Below are positions 25,901-38,479 of a stretch of DNA of 64,000 nt, in pieces. The translations under genes were made by a program, and so were the position numbers. The stretch is from Sipunculus nudus. Its lineage: Eukaryota > Annelida > Sipuncula > Golfingiida > Sipunculidae. Under the pieces are notes generated by a model. It had not been told where the DNA came from. It saw only the letters and a program-made list of their open reading frames with translations, and made no database searches. Positions within the stretch are counted from its first letter, which is position 1. Every line of letters begins with the position of its first letter. The DNA is taken from the NCBI GenBank assembly GCA_026874595.1, contig CM049311.1:42659676-42723675 (forward strand), in the 5' to 3' direction.

Positions 25901-26104
25901 CTAGTATTTTATGGGCATCTGCACTGTGCCGTGCTGTGTAATATTTGTACCATTGACTGCCGTGAGTGACACGGTGCTCTGTTTCAGTATTTGTCCATAT
26001 ACCCGGCCCTGCTTATCAATATACTCAGGGTGTATCTGCTCAAAGCATCGTGTTGGTAAAATGTTGTCATTGGCTCCTGTGTCTACTTTCACACGTAGAG
26101 TCAC
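25901..26104 (-). pseudogene. Aspartic protease remnant
   Basis: VDTGANDNILP is the retroviral-type protease active site (DTG-A). A TAG at 25,901-25,903 and another 12 bases further separate it from the RT frame, which continues in phase. Confidence 0.7.
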
Positions 26105-26315
26105 AGGTCTTTTTTTCTCATTCCTGGGGGTTTTATGTCAAGCTTCGTGATAACCTCTCTTCTACCTACTGTGTCAATAACCAATGAACCACAATCTAGA
26201 GGAGTGTCTGAGTCACCATCAGTTTCAACAGCATTTATCTGCTGGCAAGTGGCATGTTTCCAGTTGTCACGTTGGCCACTGTGTCATTTTGCCTGTCGCG
26301 ACTTTTGCTCACTCC

Positions 26316-26418
26316 TACAAACTTGGCTGAAGTGATTAAGTTTGCCACAAGAGCCACAATTTTTTTCCAAAAGCTGGGCATTTCCTGGGAGGGTGCCTTC
26401 GCCCACAATAGTCACATG
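26316..26418 (-). pseudogene. Gag zinc knuckles, frameshifted
   Basis: CDYCGRRHPPRKC is read in one frame. After an A7 run (about 26,360) the second knuckle, CGSCGKLNHFSQVC, is read in another frame. The spacing and the pair arrangement match the knuckles of the intact element at 10.76 kb, although the sequences differ. Confidence 0.65.
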
Positions 26419-26491
26419 TCACTTTCGATTGCTTGACTAAGTCAATGTTAGTGTTTGAACCTGACGCTGCGTTGTACGAAGTAAGATCAGC

Positions 26492-27004
26492 TTAAGCAGC
26501 CTGAAAATGTTGTACTGACTGTATGGTTTGCTCAACTGTCAAGTCATTGCCTTTGCTTATAAGTTTCTTCCTGGCTTCGGGCCATTTGACCCCAGTAATG
26601 AGTTGTTGAGTTATAGCGTCTGAGTTGACTTCCACGCTTGGATATGAGCTTAGTTCAGCTTTTGCTTTTAGCCTAACAATAAAATCATCCACAAGCTCGT
26701 CTTCCCGTTGGTGCAGGGCTGCCAATTCAGGTCTCATGACCCACTTATTAGGGATGCCTACCAGATGGGTTTTGAGTTTCTCCCACACAACTACTGGGTC
26801 CGTCTTTTGGTCCTCTGTGAGTGCCCAGGTATTCCATAAATCCTGCCCTTTGGGCCCAGAGCTACGCAGAACATAATGCCATTGTTTTTATGGCGCTATA
26901 TCCATAACAGAGAAGCAATACTGCATGAAGTCACTCCATTCATTGTATGCGTACGCCTGGTCTTTTTAGTTAAGGATGGGAAGCGGAATGCTCGTACTAG
27001 CCAT
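26492..27004 (-). pseudogene. Gag remnant of Gypsy element
   Basis: The frame can be followed from an ATG at 27,004 (MASTSIPLP) through stops near 26,968 and 26,890 into a clean 98-codon stretch. That stretch has WEKLKTHL, REDELVDDFIVRLK and LITGVKW, the retrotransposon Gag core pattern. The in-frame stops mark it as dead. Confidence 0.7.
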
Positions 27005-27470
27005 GATACGAGTGAATCGAACGGAATATATCACTAATCAGGTTCGCTCAGAGTTCGTCATAAGCCGTGCCTCACATGACATGACAGTTCAATGTGCCGT
27101 GAGCTGTCACACGTGCTTGAAAACGTAAACAAGGTTGACCTACTTTTGCGTTCGTGTCTTACCGGCATCCTTTGCGCGTGTAACAATGGCGGTCATTTTG
27201 CCCGGCGAGTTTCCTGAATAGTCTCTTACACAGACACACGGTGGCGCTCCGCAACCCAACCCCCCCCCCCCCCCCCCCCCCCGGGAGCCTGTGGCAGAGG
27301 CTAGTTTCCTGAATGAACTAGAATACGGGTAGTCGACAAGCGACTACGTGTATCCGCCAAAATCAGAGTGGAAAGGGTGAAGTGAGGCATTGATTGAGTG
27401 GCAAGGGGAAAAAGAGTGAGGTGTGTTGCATAATAGCATGTCTGCAACATTAACATAAATGTAGGTGGTG
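27005..27470. other. Spacer with poly(C) tract
   Basis: Contains a C run of about 24 at 27,259-27,282. No gene. Confidence 0.5.
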
Positions 27471-27900
27471 CCACCTGCCAAAAAAAAATCGATAAAGCTA
27501 TCCAAGATGAATAAACACGCAAAATTTTAGGCAGATAAGTCAAACTACTACTGAGATATGAGTGATTACAGCCCACGGCAGACAAACAGACGGAGGCTGT
27601 GCAAAAATTGTGGCAGGTGGTCCCTCCAGTTTTGTGTATAATAAAGAGATATGTGAGATCTTTACGCATGCAAAATTCTGGCCCAATCGGTCAAACGGTT
27701 ATCAAGATATGAGCTTGGATGTCTGCAGCGTAAACTAGAATATAGGTGGCGCCACCTGTCATAAAATCAAGAAAGCTGTCCAGAATGTATAAACATACAA
27801 GATTTTAGGCAGATATGTCAAACCATCGCCGAGATATGAGTGGTTTTGTCCCACAACAGACAAACAGACGGACGCTGTGCAAAAATGATTGCAGGTGGCG
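27470..27900. repeat. About three copies of a ~150-bp repeat
   Basis: Recurring order: 'tggcgccacctg', 'caagatgaataaac', 'aaaattttaggcagat', 'gagatatgagtg', 'cagacaaacagacgg', 'ctgtgcaaaaat'. Copies start near 27,465, 27,630 and 27,735 and are diverged. Confidence 0.6.
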
Positions 27901-28029
27901 CCAACAATAACGAATATCTTTCCTTATCCCGAATATATTAAATTTCATGATAACGGCCACCCCTAGATAACGACTACTTCGGTTGTCCCAAACGTGGTCG
28001 TAATTGTGGGGTTGCACTGTATATATCTT

Positions 28030-28380
28030 ATTCCGATATAAGCAAATGCGGATTAAAATGGCGGCCATTTTGAAATTCAACATGGCGACCAAGCATTACT
28101 TGTTAAAAGTACCTCAATTGCTTTGATTTATATCTTGGTATCACAATCATGGATGTATGCTTCTACGGTGCTCACAAGAACAGATATAAGTAAAAGTTTA
28201 AAAGAATGGCGGTAATGTTAAAATTCAATATGGCGGCCCAATCGAATAAGCAGCAAGTATGGCAATAGTTTTAATGGAATCCCTGGTATGCAAACATGGT
28301 TGTCGCTACCATTTATATTACTCTACAGTGCTCAGAATTCTAGATAAAAAGCAAAATATAAGAAAATGGCGGCTGAAGAC
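28030..28380. repeat. 'aaaatggcggcc' repeat copies
   Basis: Three imperfect copies of a unit with 'aaaatggcggc', 'aaattcaa(c/t)atggcg' and 'tgcttctacggtgctca' words lie near 28,050, 28,205 and 28,365. Confidence 0.5.
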
Positions 28381-28659
28381 GTGGCTAAAAAAAGTGATTC
28401 TTGGAATCAGCTACTCGAAATTGACAAAGTTAGCCAATAAAATCTATTTTGTCACGACAATCCTGCTGGATCAAATATCTGACATAGCATGCTGTACTAA
28501 TATGAAAGACGCAAAAACCAATCAATCCTCTACATCAGATTGTCTCTGAACTGTACAAGTATCGCCTTACTGTATTTATTTCTGTGCATTGTATCGGTTT
28601 TTGTGCAGTGTGTTAGTATACGTGTATATATGTTTATTATTGGTACTGTCCATAGGCCT

Positions 28660-31250
28660 ATAAAATGCTATATGTAGGACGCAAGAACCAGCAAGTAGGC
28701 GAAATTGAGGACTACTGAGAAACAGACAGACTTACTGACAAATCAGAGATAACAGATGATCAGACAAAAGTTGTGGGGAAGGCAAAGAGGAGCAAAATGA
28801 CCTATTGTTCATGTAGGTAAGGCTTATAGTACTGGAGATATGGCCAAAAATGATATGTTGAAGTGTTACGAGTGCAGCGCCTCCTAAGGGCGAAAATGAA
28901 AAATCAGTCTTTAGTTGTTAGTGTAACACATAAGCTGTACCAGTTACAAAAGGATTTCTACAAAACTGTGGCCTCTAGGGTATCACTAAATGAGACCTCG
29001 TAAAATCTCTTTTTACAAAATCTTCTGCGAGATAATGCGAGACTTTTTAAATATCATGACGTTTCCCTGTAATTGCGTAACCATTGTTACGGCAAATTTT
29101 AGGAAGCCATACACACTACAGGAAAGGTCTTGAAATGACAAAGAAAATGAGCTATTGTTGAAGTAGAAACGACTAATAGTATCAAAAATATGAAGAAAAA
29201 ACCGTTTCGAGAATCTTTGATCACCTTGACCTTGGACCTATATTGAGTATAGGCTGTAAACAATAGGCTTCCAACACATTTGTCTACCAGCTGTGTAAGT
29301 TTGAATTCAATTGCTGCAAAATTGTGGCCTGTAGAGAGGCCACACACAAACAAACAGACAGAAAAACTAGACGACCAGAGGTCGATCGCTTGCCGGAAAT
29401 GAGGTGTAGACAGAAAATAGAATTGGCAATTACAAGAGAAAGAAAATGAGCCATAGTTTGTGAAGACAGGACGAATAATAACAAAGTTATCAGGAAAATA
29501 AAATGTTGATGTGTTTTGAATTCCTTGAACTTGACCTTTGACCTATTAAAATAATGTACATAGGACCTCAGAAATCATTCCTATAAACAATATGTTTAAG
29601 TTACAAGGTGATTTGTGTAGAACTTTTGGCTGTCGAAAACTCTATATAAGACGCAAGAACCAGCAAAAAGGCGAAAATTGAGGAAAGCTGACAAACAGAC
29701 AGACATACTGACAAAGTCACCCACAGAGGAGGGCAGCTGACTAGACCAGGTCATGAAGAGGACGAAGAGGAAGAAAAAGGAGCCATTGTTTGTAAAAATA
29801 GGACCAATATTGACAAAGTTATGAGGAAAAGTAGACTTTGACAGGTTTTCATGACTTTGACCGTTGAACTATATGATAATATATATGTCTTCAAGAAATG
29901 GTTCAAATATACAATATGTTTAAGTAACAAAGTGATTCCTGCAAAACTATGGCCTGTAGAATGTTATATGTAAAACGCAAGATCCAGCAAGCACGCGAAA
30001 TTGAGAACACCTGACACAGAGACAGACATACTGACACAGTGACACATGTGAGTTAACAGATGACTAGATAATCATCAAAAAAATTATAGAGGTACACAAT
30101 GAGCTATAGTTATGGCCAAAAAATAATATGTTGTAGGGTTTTATGTGCAGCGACCCCTAGTGTACATATTCCAAAAATGAAAAACAGTTTCGAGATATTG
30201 GTGTAGGACATAAGATATATCAGTTTCAAGATGATTCCTTCATACTTGTGGCGTCTAGGGTATCACTAAGTGATATCTCGAAATATCTCATTTGACCGGA
30301 TACTGTAAGGGATATGATGAGACTAGTAAACAATCTTTTAGCACTAATTGAGCTCTATCTAATGCTAAAAAATAGACCTCTCTAGCATTTAAACTGACAA
30401 AGGTAGAAAAATTAGACTTTTTTTTTCAATTATCCTGACCTTTCTCCCAAAATGCGTAACCATGGTTTCATCAAATATAAAGCAGCTACAGACCAGAAGA
30501 TAGGCATTAGAATGACGAAGGAAATGAGTTATGAAGAAAGAGGATAAGACCATTTGTAACAAAGATATGGAGAAAAAAAAACAATTTTGACGTTTTTAGA
30601 TTACATTGACCTTTGACCTATATTGACTAAAAACAACGGGCTATCAGGTCTTTCCATTGTCTACAAACTGTGTAAGATTGAAAGCGATTGCTGGAAAATT
30701 GTGGCCTGTAGAGTGGCCACAGACAAACAGACAGACTAGACGACCGTATGTCGAGTGATTGCCAAAGGTTGAAATGACAAATAGACGGACAGGCAGAACA
30801 TACTGTCAGTTTTCTGTCAATTGTATGAATTTCAGAGTGATTGCTGAAAAGTTGGGCCTGGTGAACGACATATATCACACAAAAGAACATGAAAGCAGAC
30901 CGAGCTGACTTCAACCTAACAACAAATATACATACTGACACATCTGAGGTAACAGATGACAAGATTATCATATCGGGATGTATTCCAAGAGGAATAACAT
31001 AAGCTTTAGTTATAGTAAGCTATGTATAAGCCCCCTGGTGACCATATCCCGAAATTGAAAAATCAGTTTATGGATATTATTGTAAGACATAAGATGTACC
31101 AGTTTCAAAAGAATGCCTGCAAAAATGTCGCCTGTAGAATGTTATATGTGAGACGCAAGAACGAATTTGAAGACAACTAACAAACAGACAGACATACTGA
31201 CAAAGTGACACAAGATTGAGACCAGATGACTTAACCAGGTAATGGAGAAA
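28660..31250 (+). repeat. Array of diverged ~330-bp and longer repeats of the 'cagacagac' family
   Basis: The phrase gacgcaagaaccagcaag recurs near 28,678, 29,648, 29,975 and 31,151, each time followed by 'gaaattgagga' and a cagacagacatactgac tract. A second recurrent phrase is 'gaccttgacctttgacctat' with 'ggcctgtagag'. Further copies lie at 43,860 and 47,045. No protein signal is visible. This is a long-lived dispersed family arranged in partial tandem. Confidence 0.7.
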
Positions 31251-31669
31251 ACCCAGAGGAAGAAAATAAACTATAGTTTCTGTAACTTAGATTTATGGTT
31301 TTGGAGATATGGCTAAACAATGATATGTTTGGGAGGTTCGAGTGCAATGCCCCCTAGCGGATAAATCCGGAAAATGAAAATTTCATTTCGAGATATTAAT
31401 GTTAGACACAAGATCAGTTTCTAAATGATTCTTGCAAACTTGTTGACTCTAGGATATCACTAAGCGATACTTCTCGTTTGATAATGCGAGACTTGTATTA
31501 TAATCAAGTAACACTACCTGTATGCTACCTGATGCAAGAAACTAAACCTCTGTAGCTTTAAAACTGACCAAGTGAGAAAAATAGGACCCCTTATTTTTTA
31601 ATATTATGATTTCAGATATAAACACATCAGAAAAAAAGGCATTGGAATGACGATTAACAGGAGCTATTT

Positions 31670-32180
31670 TGTAAGTAGCTACGGCCATTTGTGACGAAGA
31701 TATGAAGAAAAATCCATTTAAAGATGTTTTGATGACCTTGAAATTTGACCTTTTTGCACCGAAAAAATAGGTTCCCAGGACTTCTGATTATATACCAACT
31801 GAAAAAGTTTGAAAGCGATTGGTGTAAAATTGCGACCTGAGGATGAGCGCACACAGACAAGCAAACTAGACGACCAGAAGTCGAACGCTTGCCGGAAGTG
31901 GCCGGAAATAAGACAGCGAATCAGACGGACAGTTACTAGGCAGACAGACAGGGAACATTTGGATCTAATCAAATGAAAAACCCCTATCATAGGGGAAATA
32001 GAAGCACATCTTAATGTGGTTTGGCTGATTTTCAAAAGTCGCAGATGAGTAGACAGACAAACAGACAGACGGAAAAACTCCAATTGAGGGCCAAGTAATC
32101 ATGCAATAGAGAATGGAAAGCATGAATAAAATAAGCCAGAGTCTATAAGAATAAATCTCCATATTTTGAATTTCAAGAAT
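31670..32180 (+). repeat. Repeat block duplicated at 39,655-40,160
   Basis: Shared order with 39,655-40,160: gacgaagatatgaagaaaa, 'gaacgcttgccggaa', 'ggccggaaat', 'cagttactaggcagacagaca', 'tggatct(a/g)atcaaatgaa', 'atgtggttt', 'cagatgagtagacagac', 'gagaatggaaagcatgaataaaataag', 'ataaatctccatattttgaatttc'. Confidence 0.75.
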
Positions 32181-32229
32181 TGTAACCTATATCACCATGG
32201 TAATGGAAGAATATGACAGATTCCCCACG

Positions 32230-32470
32230 AGGATAAATGCATTAAATCTAGTTTCAGATGCTGCAATCAATGTTGTGACACTGTCTATTGTTTTGATGAT
32301 GTGGAACAATAATGACTGATGCAGCGGCATCTGGCGGTTATTTTCTAAAAGGAAAATTTGTATTAAATCTAGTTTCAGTTGCTGCTATCAATGTTGTGAC
32401 ACTTTCTATAGTTGTGGAGATATGGCACAATAATGACTGCTGCAGCGCCATCTGGCGGCTATTTTCTAAA
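32230..32470 (+). repeat. Two tandem ~118-bp units
   Basis: The unit 'attaaatctagtttcag-(a/t)tgctgc-atcaatgttgtgacac ... gcagcg-catctggcgg-tattttctaaaag' occurs twice. Related units recur at 40,240-41,180. Confidence 0.75.
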
Positions 32471-32849
32471 AGAAAAAAAAGTTTTGAGATATTTTATTTT
32501 TTATTATATATATTTGATGTATAATTAAAATTTAAGCCCTGCCTCCCAACTGCTAAATCAGGGATCCGCCCATATTTTGACACACCCTACTACAAAATCA
32601 ATGACCCCTTCCTGGTTTGAAAAATTTGCCAGTGGTTCCTGGCAACACAAGTGGCCGCGCAAGGGGATACAATAAAAATCACAGGTGTGTTCCCTCCACA
32701 TTTAGCGGCTTTTGTCCTTTATTCAATGCTGCTTTGTGAGATTCATGGACGACCGCGCACGCCAACTTGCAACTGTAATAGCCTTGCCGGCACTTACCGG
32801 TCAACTCTGAAGCCACTTGTGCTCACGGCAATTGGATATATATTTATCA

Positions 32850-34183
32850 TTTGATGAAAAACGAGGCGAGATTTGACGAAAATTGCAATATAATCACATA
32901 ATGTGACTGAGAGTGTCAGACGCTGTCAAATGCTGAAAACTATATGTCTTTAGTGTAAAAAATGACAGCAATATAGGCATTTGTTTAAATGATCCACTGT
33001 TCTCGTTTGACGACAAATGGTGCGAGATATAACGAGATTTCACTTATATTACTTACCACTAGTCAAATGATTCTTTAACAATAGAAAAATAAAATCCCTA
33101 GCATTAAAATGACCGAGATATAGTCATTTGTTTGAAATCTCGAATATTCTCGTTTGGCGGGAGATGATACGAGATGTGCCGAGATGTGTGTTATTATCAT
33201 GTTAAGCTTCCAAAACGCAACAAAATGCTGAGAACTGTTCCTCTTTAGCCGAAAAGGTAACCAAGTTATAAGCGTTTATGTGAAATCACGTGATTTCTCG
33301 TTTAGCGATGAACCGAGCGAGATTTGACGAGACTTTCAATTGATTGATTTAGAATCAAGGGAATGCTGCTTTATGCAGAAAACGAGACCCTTGTAGCACA
33401 AATATTAACAGAGATAGAAGAAGAAAACTCCATATTTTCAGATTGCCAAGTTTTACCCCTAAATTTGGTAACCATGGTAATGGCAGCACTAAGCTACATG
33501 TGTGGAGGAATAAGACGATTATCCTAGTTTAAGATACGTTAATAAAAATTGTCCCATGTTTAATATTTTTTTAGATATTTGCAGAAAAATGATATGTTAC
33601 AGTGTTTCAAGTACCACGCCCCCTGGTGACTATTTCAAAAAAATGAAAAAACAATTTCGAGATATTTGTAAATATCTCAAAATACATTACTTTCGAAGCC
33701 ATTGTTGAGAAAATGCGACCTGTAGGTCATATTTAATGAATTCTCAGAAACTCTCGTTTGACGAGAAATTGTGCGAGATTTTACGAGACTTGCATTCACA
33801 TATCATCGAACTTATCAAATACTATCCGATGCAAAAAACTAGACCTCTCTAGCTTCAAAAATGAAAAATCTGGAAGAAAAATATCGAATTCCATGATTTT
33901 TTCCTAAAAATACGTTAATATGGTAACGAATGACCAGAGATATTTGCTAACATGTGGAAAAGTAATATAATGAGGAATAAAATGAGCTAAAGATTAAGCC
34001 GTTCCGATTATTATTTACAAAGATATGAAGGAAAAACCGTTTTAAGGTTTTTCAGTGACCCTGACCTTGACCTTTAACTGATCATGACCAAAAACAATAG
34101 GCTCCGAGGAGAATTGATTTTACACTAAATGTATAAGTTTCAGAGCGATTGGTGCTAAATTGTGGCCTGTAGAGTGGGAATAT

Positions 34184-34221
<38 letters not shown>

Positions 34222-34310
34222 TAGATGACCAGAGGTCACACGCTTGCCGGACATGGTAATAATATAGACAGACACACAGAGAGACAGACAGATTGACAGA
34301 CAGATAGAGA
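32850..34310 (+). repeat. Segmental block duplicated at 38,480-39,890
   Basis: Both copies carry in the same order: 'caatataatcacataatgtgac', 'aaatgctgaaaactata', 'aaatggtgcgagatat', 'tctcgaatattctcgtttggcgggagatg', 'cgagcgagatttgacgagact', 'ggtaaccatggtaa', 'ccacgccccctgg', and a final block with a GACA tract. The recurrent 'gagat-tgacgaga' words suggest internal short-period structure too. Confidence 0.75.
34190..34220. repeat. (GACA)n microsatellite
   Basis: A tract of about seven cagacaga units. Similar tracts occur at 39,816 and 40,030. Confidence 0.85.
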
Positions 34311-34319
34311 GACATTATT

Positions 34320-36240
34320 AGTGTTATTATTAGTAGCTATCCTATACAGGACAATCCATTTTTGACAGAAATAAAAAAAAAATGCAAGTCCAACTGAATC
34401 CTTGGCAGTTCTTCTATTCTTGAGCGCTGGAAATAAGAAAAAGCGATGAAAATGAAACTTGAAGAGTTGAACGTCCACAATGCCGAAATGCAAGCGAAGC
34501 CGCGTTCGTGTGAGACAGAGACCCGACCTCTGGGTCTGGGAGACGTGACCTTTCATTCCTGGACAAGCTAGGTGCCTGGCATGACCATCCTTTAAGGTCT
34601 GGCTTAATTTAGGGCTGTCCTTAAAGAAACAAGGCGGCCGCTCAGCCTGCGTCCAGGAATAATAAATCTCCAAGAAGTCCTGCCCATCACGGATTAACTG
34701 TAATGTCCCCTTCGTGTATCTGCCATGTGATATATATGTAAAAAATTAGAATCTTTGGTAAAAAAAGGAAAGCAGGGTTTTCTAAGGAGTCTAAAGTGGT
34801 AAGTTATGAGATAAAAAATTCTGAGGCCCTAGTTCCGTGGTGGGTTAATATATTCTGGCATCTGAAATGGGTGCTGTCAAATTTTTTGGCGCCTGCCGCA
34901 CGTTTGTGAATAAAACGGTACACTTGACACGGGCGCGATGTGAATTTAAGAGGAAAGGTGGTAATCCTAAGCCGTAGTTGAATTGTTTTGACCCCAGAGT
35001 TTGCAGTCCTAGCTTAAATAGCCATAGGACGGGCTCTTTTTTATACCGGGAACGCCAGAAGAGGCTGGAGATTGAATGAAGGATAGGGCCATTTTTAGTC
35101 CGAAAAACCTGCTCAGGGAACAGTCATGAGAATATTGTCGGGAATCCATATTATCCTACCTGCGGGCTGGGATGCTCCAGAAAACCGCAGTTATACGGGT
35201 ATCCATAAAATTGTATGTCAATTTTTGTCATAAATCTTACATATATATCTATAATGCGGACAGCTGGAGAATTCGCGGAGAATTCATCATGATGATATCA
35301 TTAAATGTACAATTTATTTATTATATTTCCTTAAGAACCTGTAAATTTGATATCCTGCATGGTCTTGTTACGCTTTCCACAATAAACTGTTGAAACGTTA
35401 TATAGTGTTTTGCGTTTCTGTCTTATGTAGATCGGTAGTCAATGTTAGCAGGTGATCAAGATTGGTGTTAATGGCAATCCCACATTGTTTGCGCTTAAAA
35501 TTCTTAATTTCGAACGGGTTATTGTTTCGGTAATTTAACAGTGAATAAATGTCTCAAGAGTAATATAGTTGTAGATTTTAAATAATTTTAAACTTTTCGG
35601 AAATTCTCCAAAAATTCCCAGCGAATTCTCCGCGTTTACATATAAACGCATTTACCAGCTGTATGAAAGTTTTGTCCGCTTTCATGATGTTTGCCGTGCC
35701 CCGGACACAAATTTATGACGAGATGGACTAAACCCCGCCACGGTAGGATAGTTTGGACTCCGAAGAAACGAACCCTCGCAGGAAATGCGGTGGGACGGGC
35801 TCTTTCTTATTCGATGAACGCTCGAACAGGGTGGAGAATGATTGAAAAAATAGGGTCATTTTCACTGTCATCTTGAATAACAGAATAAATGTTTTTTTTT
35901 TTAAATTCATAGAGACTTGGTCATCCAATAACAGCAGAAAAAATGTTCATTTAAATGTTGTTTGGTGTCCATTGTACCCTCCCCACCGCCGGGATCCAAA
36001 GAGAAGCCTGGATTTTACTGCCAAAACACAAATTAACACCCCCCCCCCCCCCCACCCCACCAAAAAAAAAATTTATTCATTTTATTTTTATTTTTTATTG
36101 CTGGATGTAGTTGAATATCATGGTTTTTTTTATAAAAAATAAGATGCAATTCATTGGATGAAAAGAGATTTTATTAAATATATTGATACATGTTTATAAC
36201 AGTTTGATATTTGATTTTTTTAAATTTATAGATAGACAAT
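34320..36240. other. Intergenic sequence
   Basis: No gene is seen. A diverged ~75-bp direct repeat (gacgggctctttttta ... gaatga-ggatagggccattttt) lies near 35,029 and 35,790, and a poly(C) tract near 36,040. Confidence 0.5.
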
Positions 36241-36242
36241 TT

Positions 36243-38060
36243 GTTACCTCAAATCTGTACTCATGGTCCAACATACATGTTTTTGGTGTCCTTGGGCCCA
36301 TTTTAGGGTGTATATCCAGGATAACAAGATAATATTACCCTGCTCCCACCAGCAAACATTTCAAGCCCCCAGAAAGCTGATTTCAGCTGAGGACAGTATA
36401 TGGCTTATTATACACAGGCAAATAGTGTTTTGGACCACCTCATCTCCACCAGACTCATCACACACACCTGGTTTGGCTATCATTGCAATCCATTTACACC
36501 CACTGGCTGGAATCTCCCTCAGACAAAAAATTAGGGCCAGTTTGAATTTCCAAATCTGGACACAGTTGACATAGTGATATACAGAGAAAATCCACATTAT
36601 TTACCTCAAATCTGTACTGATGGTCCCACAAACATGGTTTAGGTGTCATTAGGCCAAATTCAGGGTGTATATACAGGGAAACAAGATAAATTACCCTGCT
36701 TACACAAACAACAATTTCAAGCCCCCATAAAACTGATTTCAGGCCAGTTTATGCTTATACACAGTCAAATAGGTTTTGGCCCCCTCCTCTCCACAAAACT
36801 CAACACACACACCTGGTTTGGGTATCATTACAATCCATTTACATCCACTGGCTTACATCACCAAGCATTTGGCTCAACTCCCTCAGACAAAAAATTAGGG
36901 CCAGTTTGAATTTCCAAATCTGGACACAGTGGACATAGTGATATACAGAGAGAGTCCACATTTTTTTTACCTCAAATCTGTACTGATGGTCCCACAAACA
37001 TGGTTTAGGTGTCATTAGGCCAAATTCAGGGTGTATATACAGAGAAACAAGATAAAATTACCCTGCTGACACAAACCAAAATTTCAAGCCCCAAGAAACC
37101 TGATTTCAGGCCAGTTTATGCTTATACACAGTCAAATAGGTTTTGGCCCCCTCCTCTCCACAAAACTCAACACACACACCTGGTTTGGGTATCATTACAA
37201 TCCATTTACATCCCTTGGCTGGCATCACCAAGCATTTGGCTCAACTCCCTCAGACAAAAAATTAGGACTAGTTTGAATTTCCAAATCTGGACACAGTGGA
37301 CATAGTGATATACAGAGAAAATCCACATTTTTTACCTCAAATCTGTACTGATGGTCCCAAAAACCTGGTTTTGGTGTCATTAGGCCCAGTTAAGGGTGTA
37401 TATACAGGGAAACAAGATAATATTACCCTGCTCCCACAAACAAAAATTTCAAGCCCCCAGAAACCTGATTTCAGGGCAGTTTTATGCTTATACACAGTCA
37501 ATAGGTTTTGGCACCCTTCATCTCCACAAAACTCAACACACACACACCTGGTTTGGGTATCAATGCAATCCTTTGACATCCACTGGCTGGTATCTCAAAG
37601 CATTTGGCTAAACTCCCTCAGAAAAAATGTTGGTACCATTTTGAAATTTTAAAATATGGTCATAGCACTGTATTTGGTATATGCAGTCATCCATATTTTG
37701 GACCTCAAATTTAAACTAATGGTCCCACAAACATGGTTCGGTGTCATTAGGCCCAGTTTAGGGTGTATATGCAGGGAAACAAGATGAAATTTTTATTTGT
37801 GGGAGCAGGGTAATATTAAGCCCCCCGAAACCTGATTTCAGGGCAGTTTTTGCTTATACACAGTCAAATAGGTTTTGGCCCCCTTCATATCCACAAAACT
37901 CTACACACACACCTGGTTTGGGTATCATTGCAATCCATTTACACCTACTGGCTGGTATCTCAAAGCATTTGGCTCAACTCTCTCAGAAGAAAAATTTAGA
38001 CCACTTTAAAGTTTTTTTTTTCAAATCTGGTCATAGTTGTTTATGCAGAAATCAATTGTT
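36243..38060 (+). repeat. Tandem array of a ~362-bp unit, five copies
   Basis: The unit start (acctcaaatctgtactgatgg) recurs near 36,245, 36,603, 36,969, 37,334 and 37,698, with a sixth partial start near 38,055; spacings are 358-367 bp. Each unit has 'acaaacatggtt', 'aacaagataa-attaccctgct', 'aaacctgatttcagg', 'cacacacacctggtttggg' and 'catttggctcaactccctcag'. Inner copies are the most alike; outer copies are degraded. The same short open frames repeat in each unit and are not genes. Confidence 0.9.
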
Positions 38061-38479
38061 CTCATCTCAAATCTGAAATTGTGGTCACAGAACATGGGTT
38101 GGTTGGTTCTTGTTTGATTTTATTCAATTTCCAATCAATATGCAGGAAAACATGGCTTTTTATTTTACTTCAATACAACAACAATAAACAAGCTAAGGAC
38201 AAGTGAACAGGCTACCGTACATATCTTAAGTACAGGAAATCAGCAAAGGTTGTTTACGTTGAGGACACATGGCAACCAGGTGGTTTGCGCTGGTCTGTGA
38301 AGCTTACGAAGCAACAATCAAAGGGAGACAATAACAACACAATAGATATTAAGTCTTCTTCATGGGCCATCGCACACCCATAGAACATCGCTCCAACTGT
38401 CAAGTGTAATGCCCCTGCCGACATTTACTATCACATACTCCCGCCACTTATGGTCACGGCAATAAGATGTATTTTTTTT

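Larger units (their letters stand above)
24858..27004 (-). mobile_element. Decayed Ty3/Gypsy internal region
   Basis: On the minus strand gag, zinc knuckles, protease and RT appear in the proper Gypsy order, but frames are broken by several stops and indels. RNase H, integrase and both LTRs are absent from the window side beyond 24,858, so the copy is truncated at its 3' side. It is not a copy of the 9.7-kb element: the protease motif and RT differ. Confidence 0.8.

Noticed and set aside
36263-37652. Repeated ~80-118-codon frames in the 362-bp array
   Set aside because: The same phrases recur once per tandem unit with frame changes between units and no constraint.
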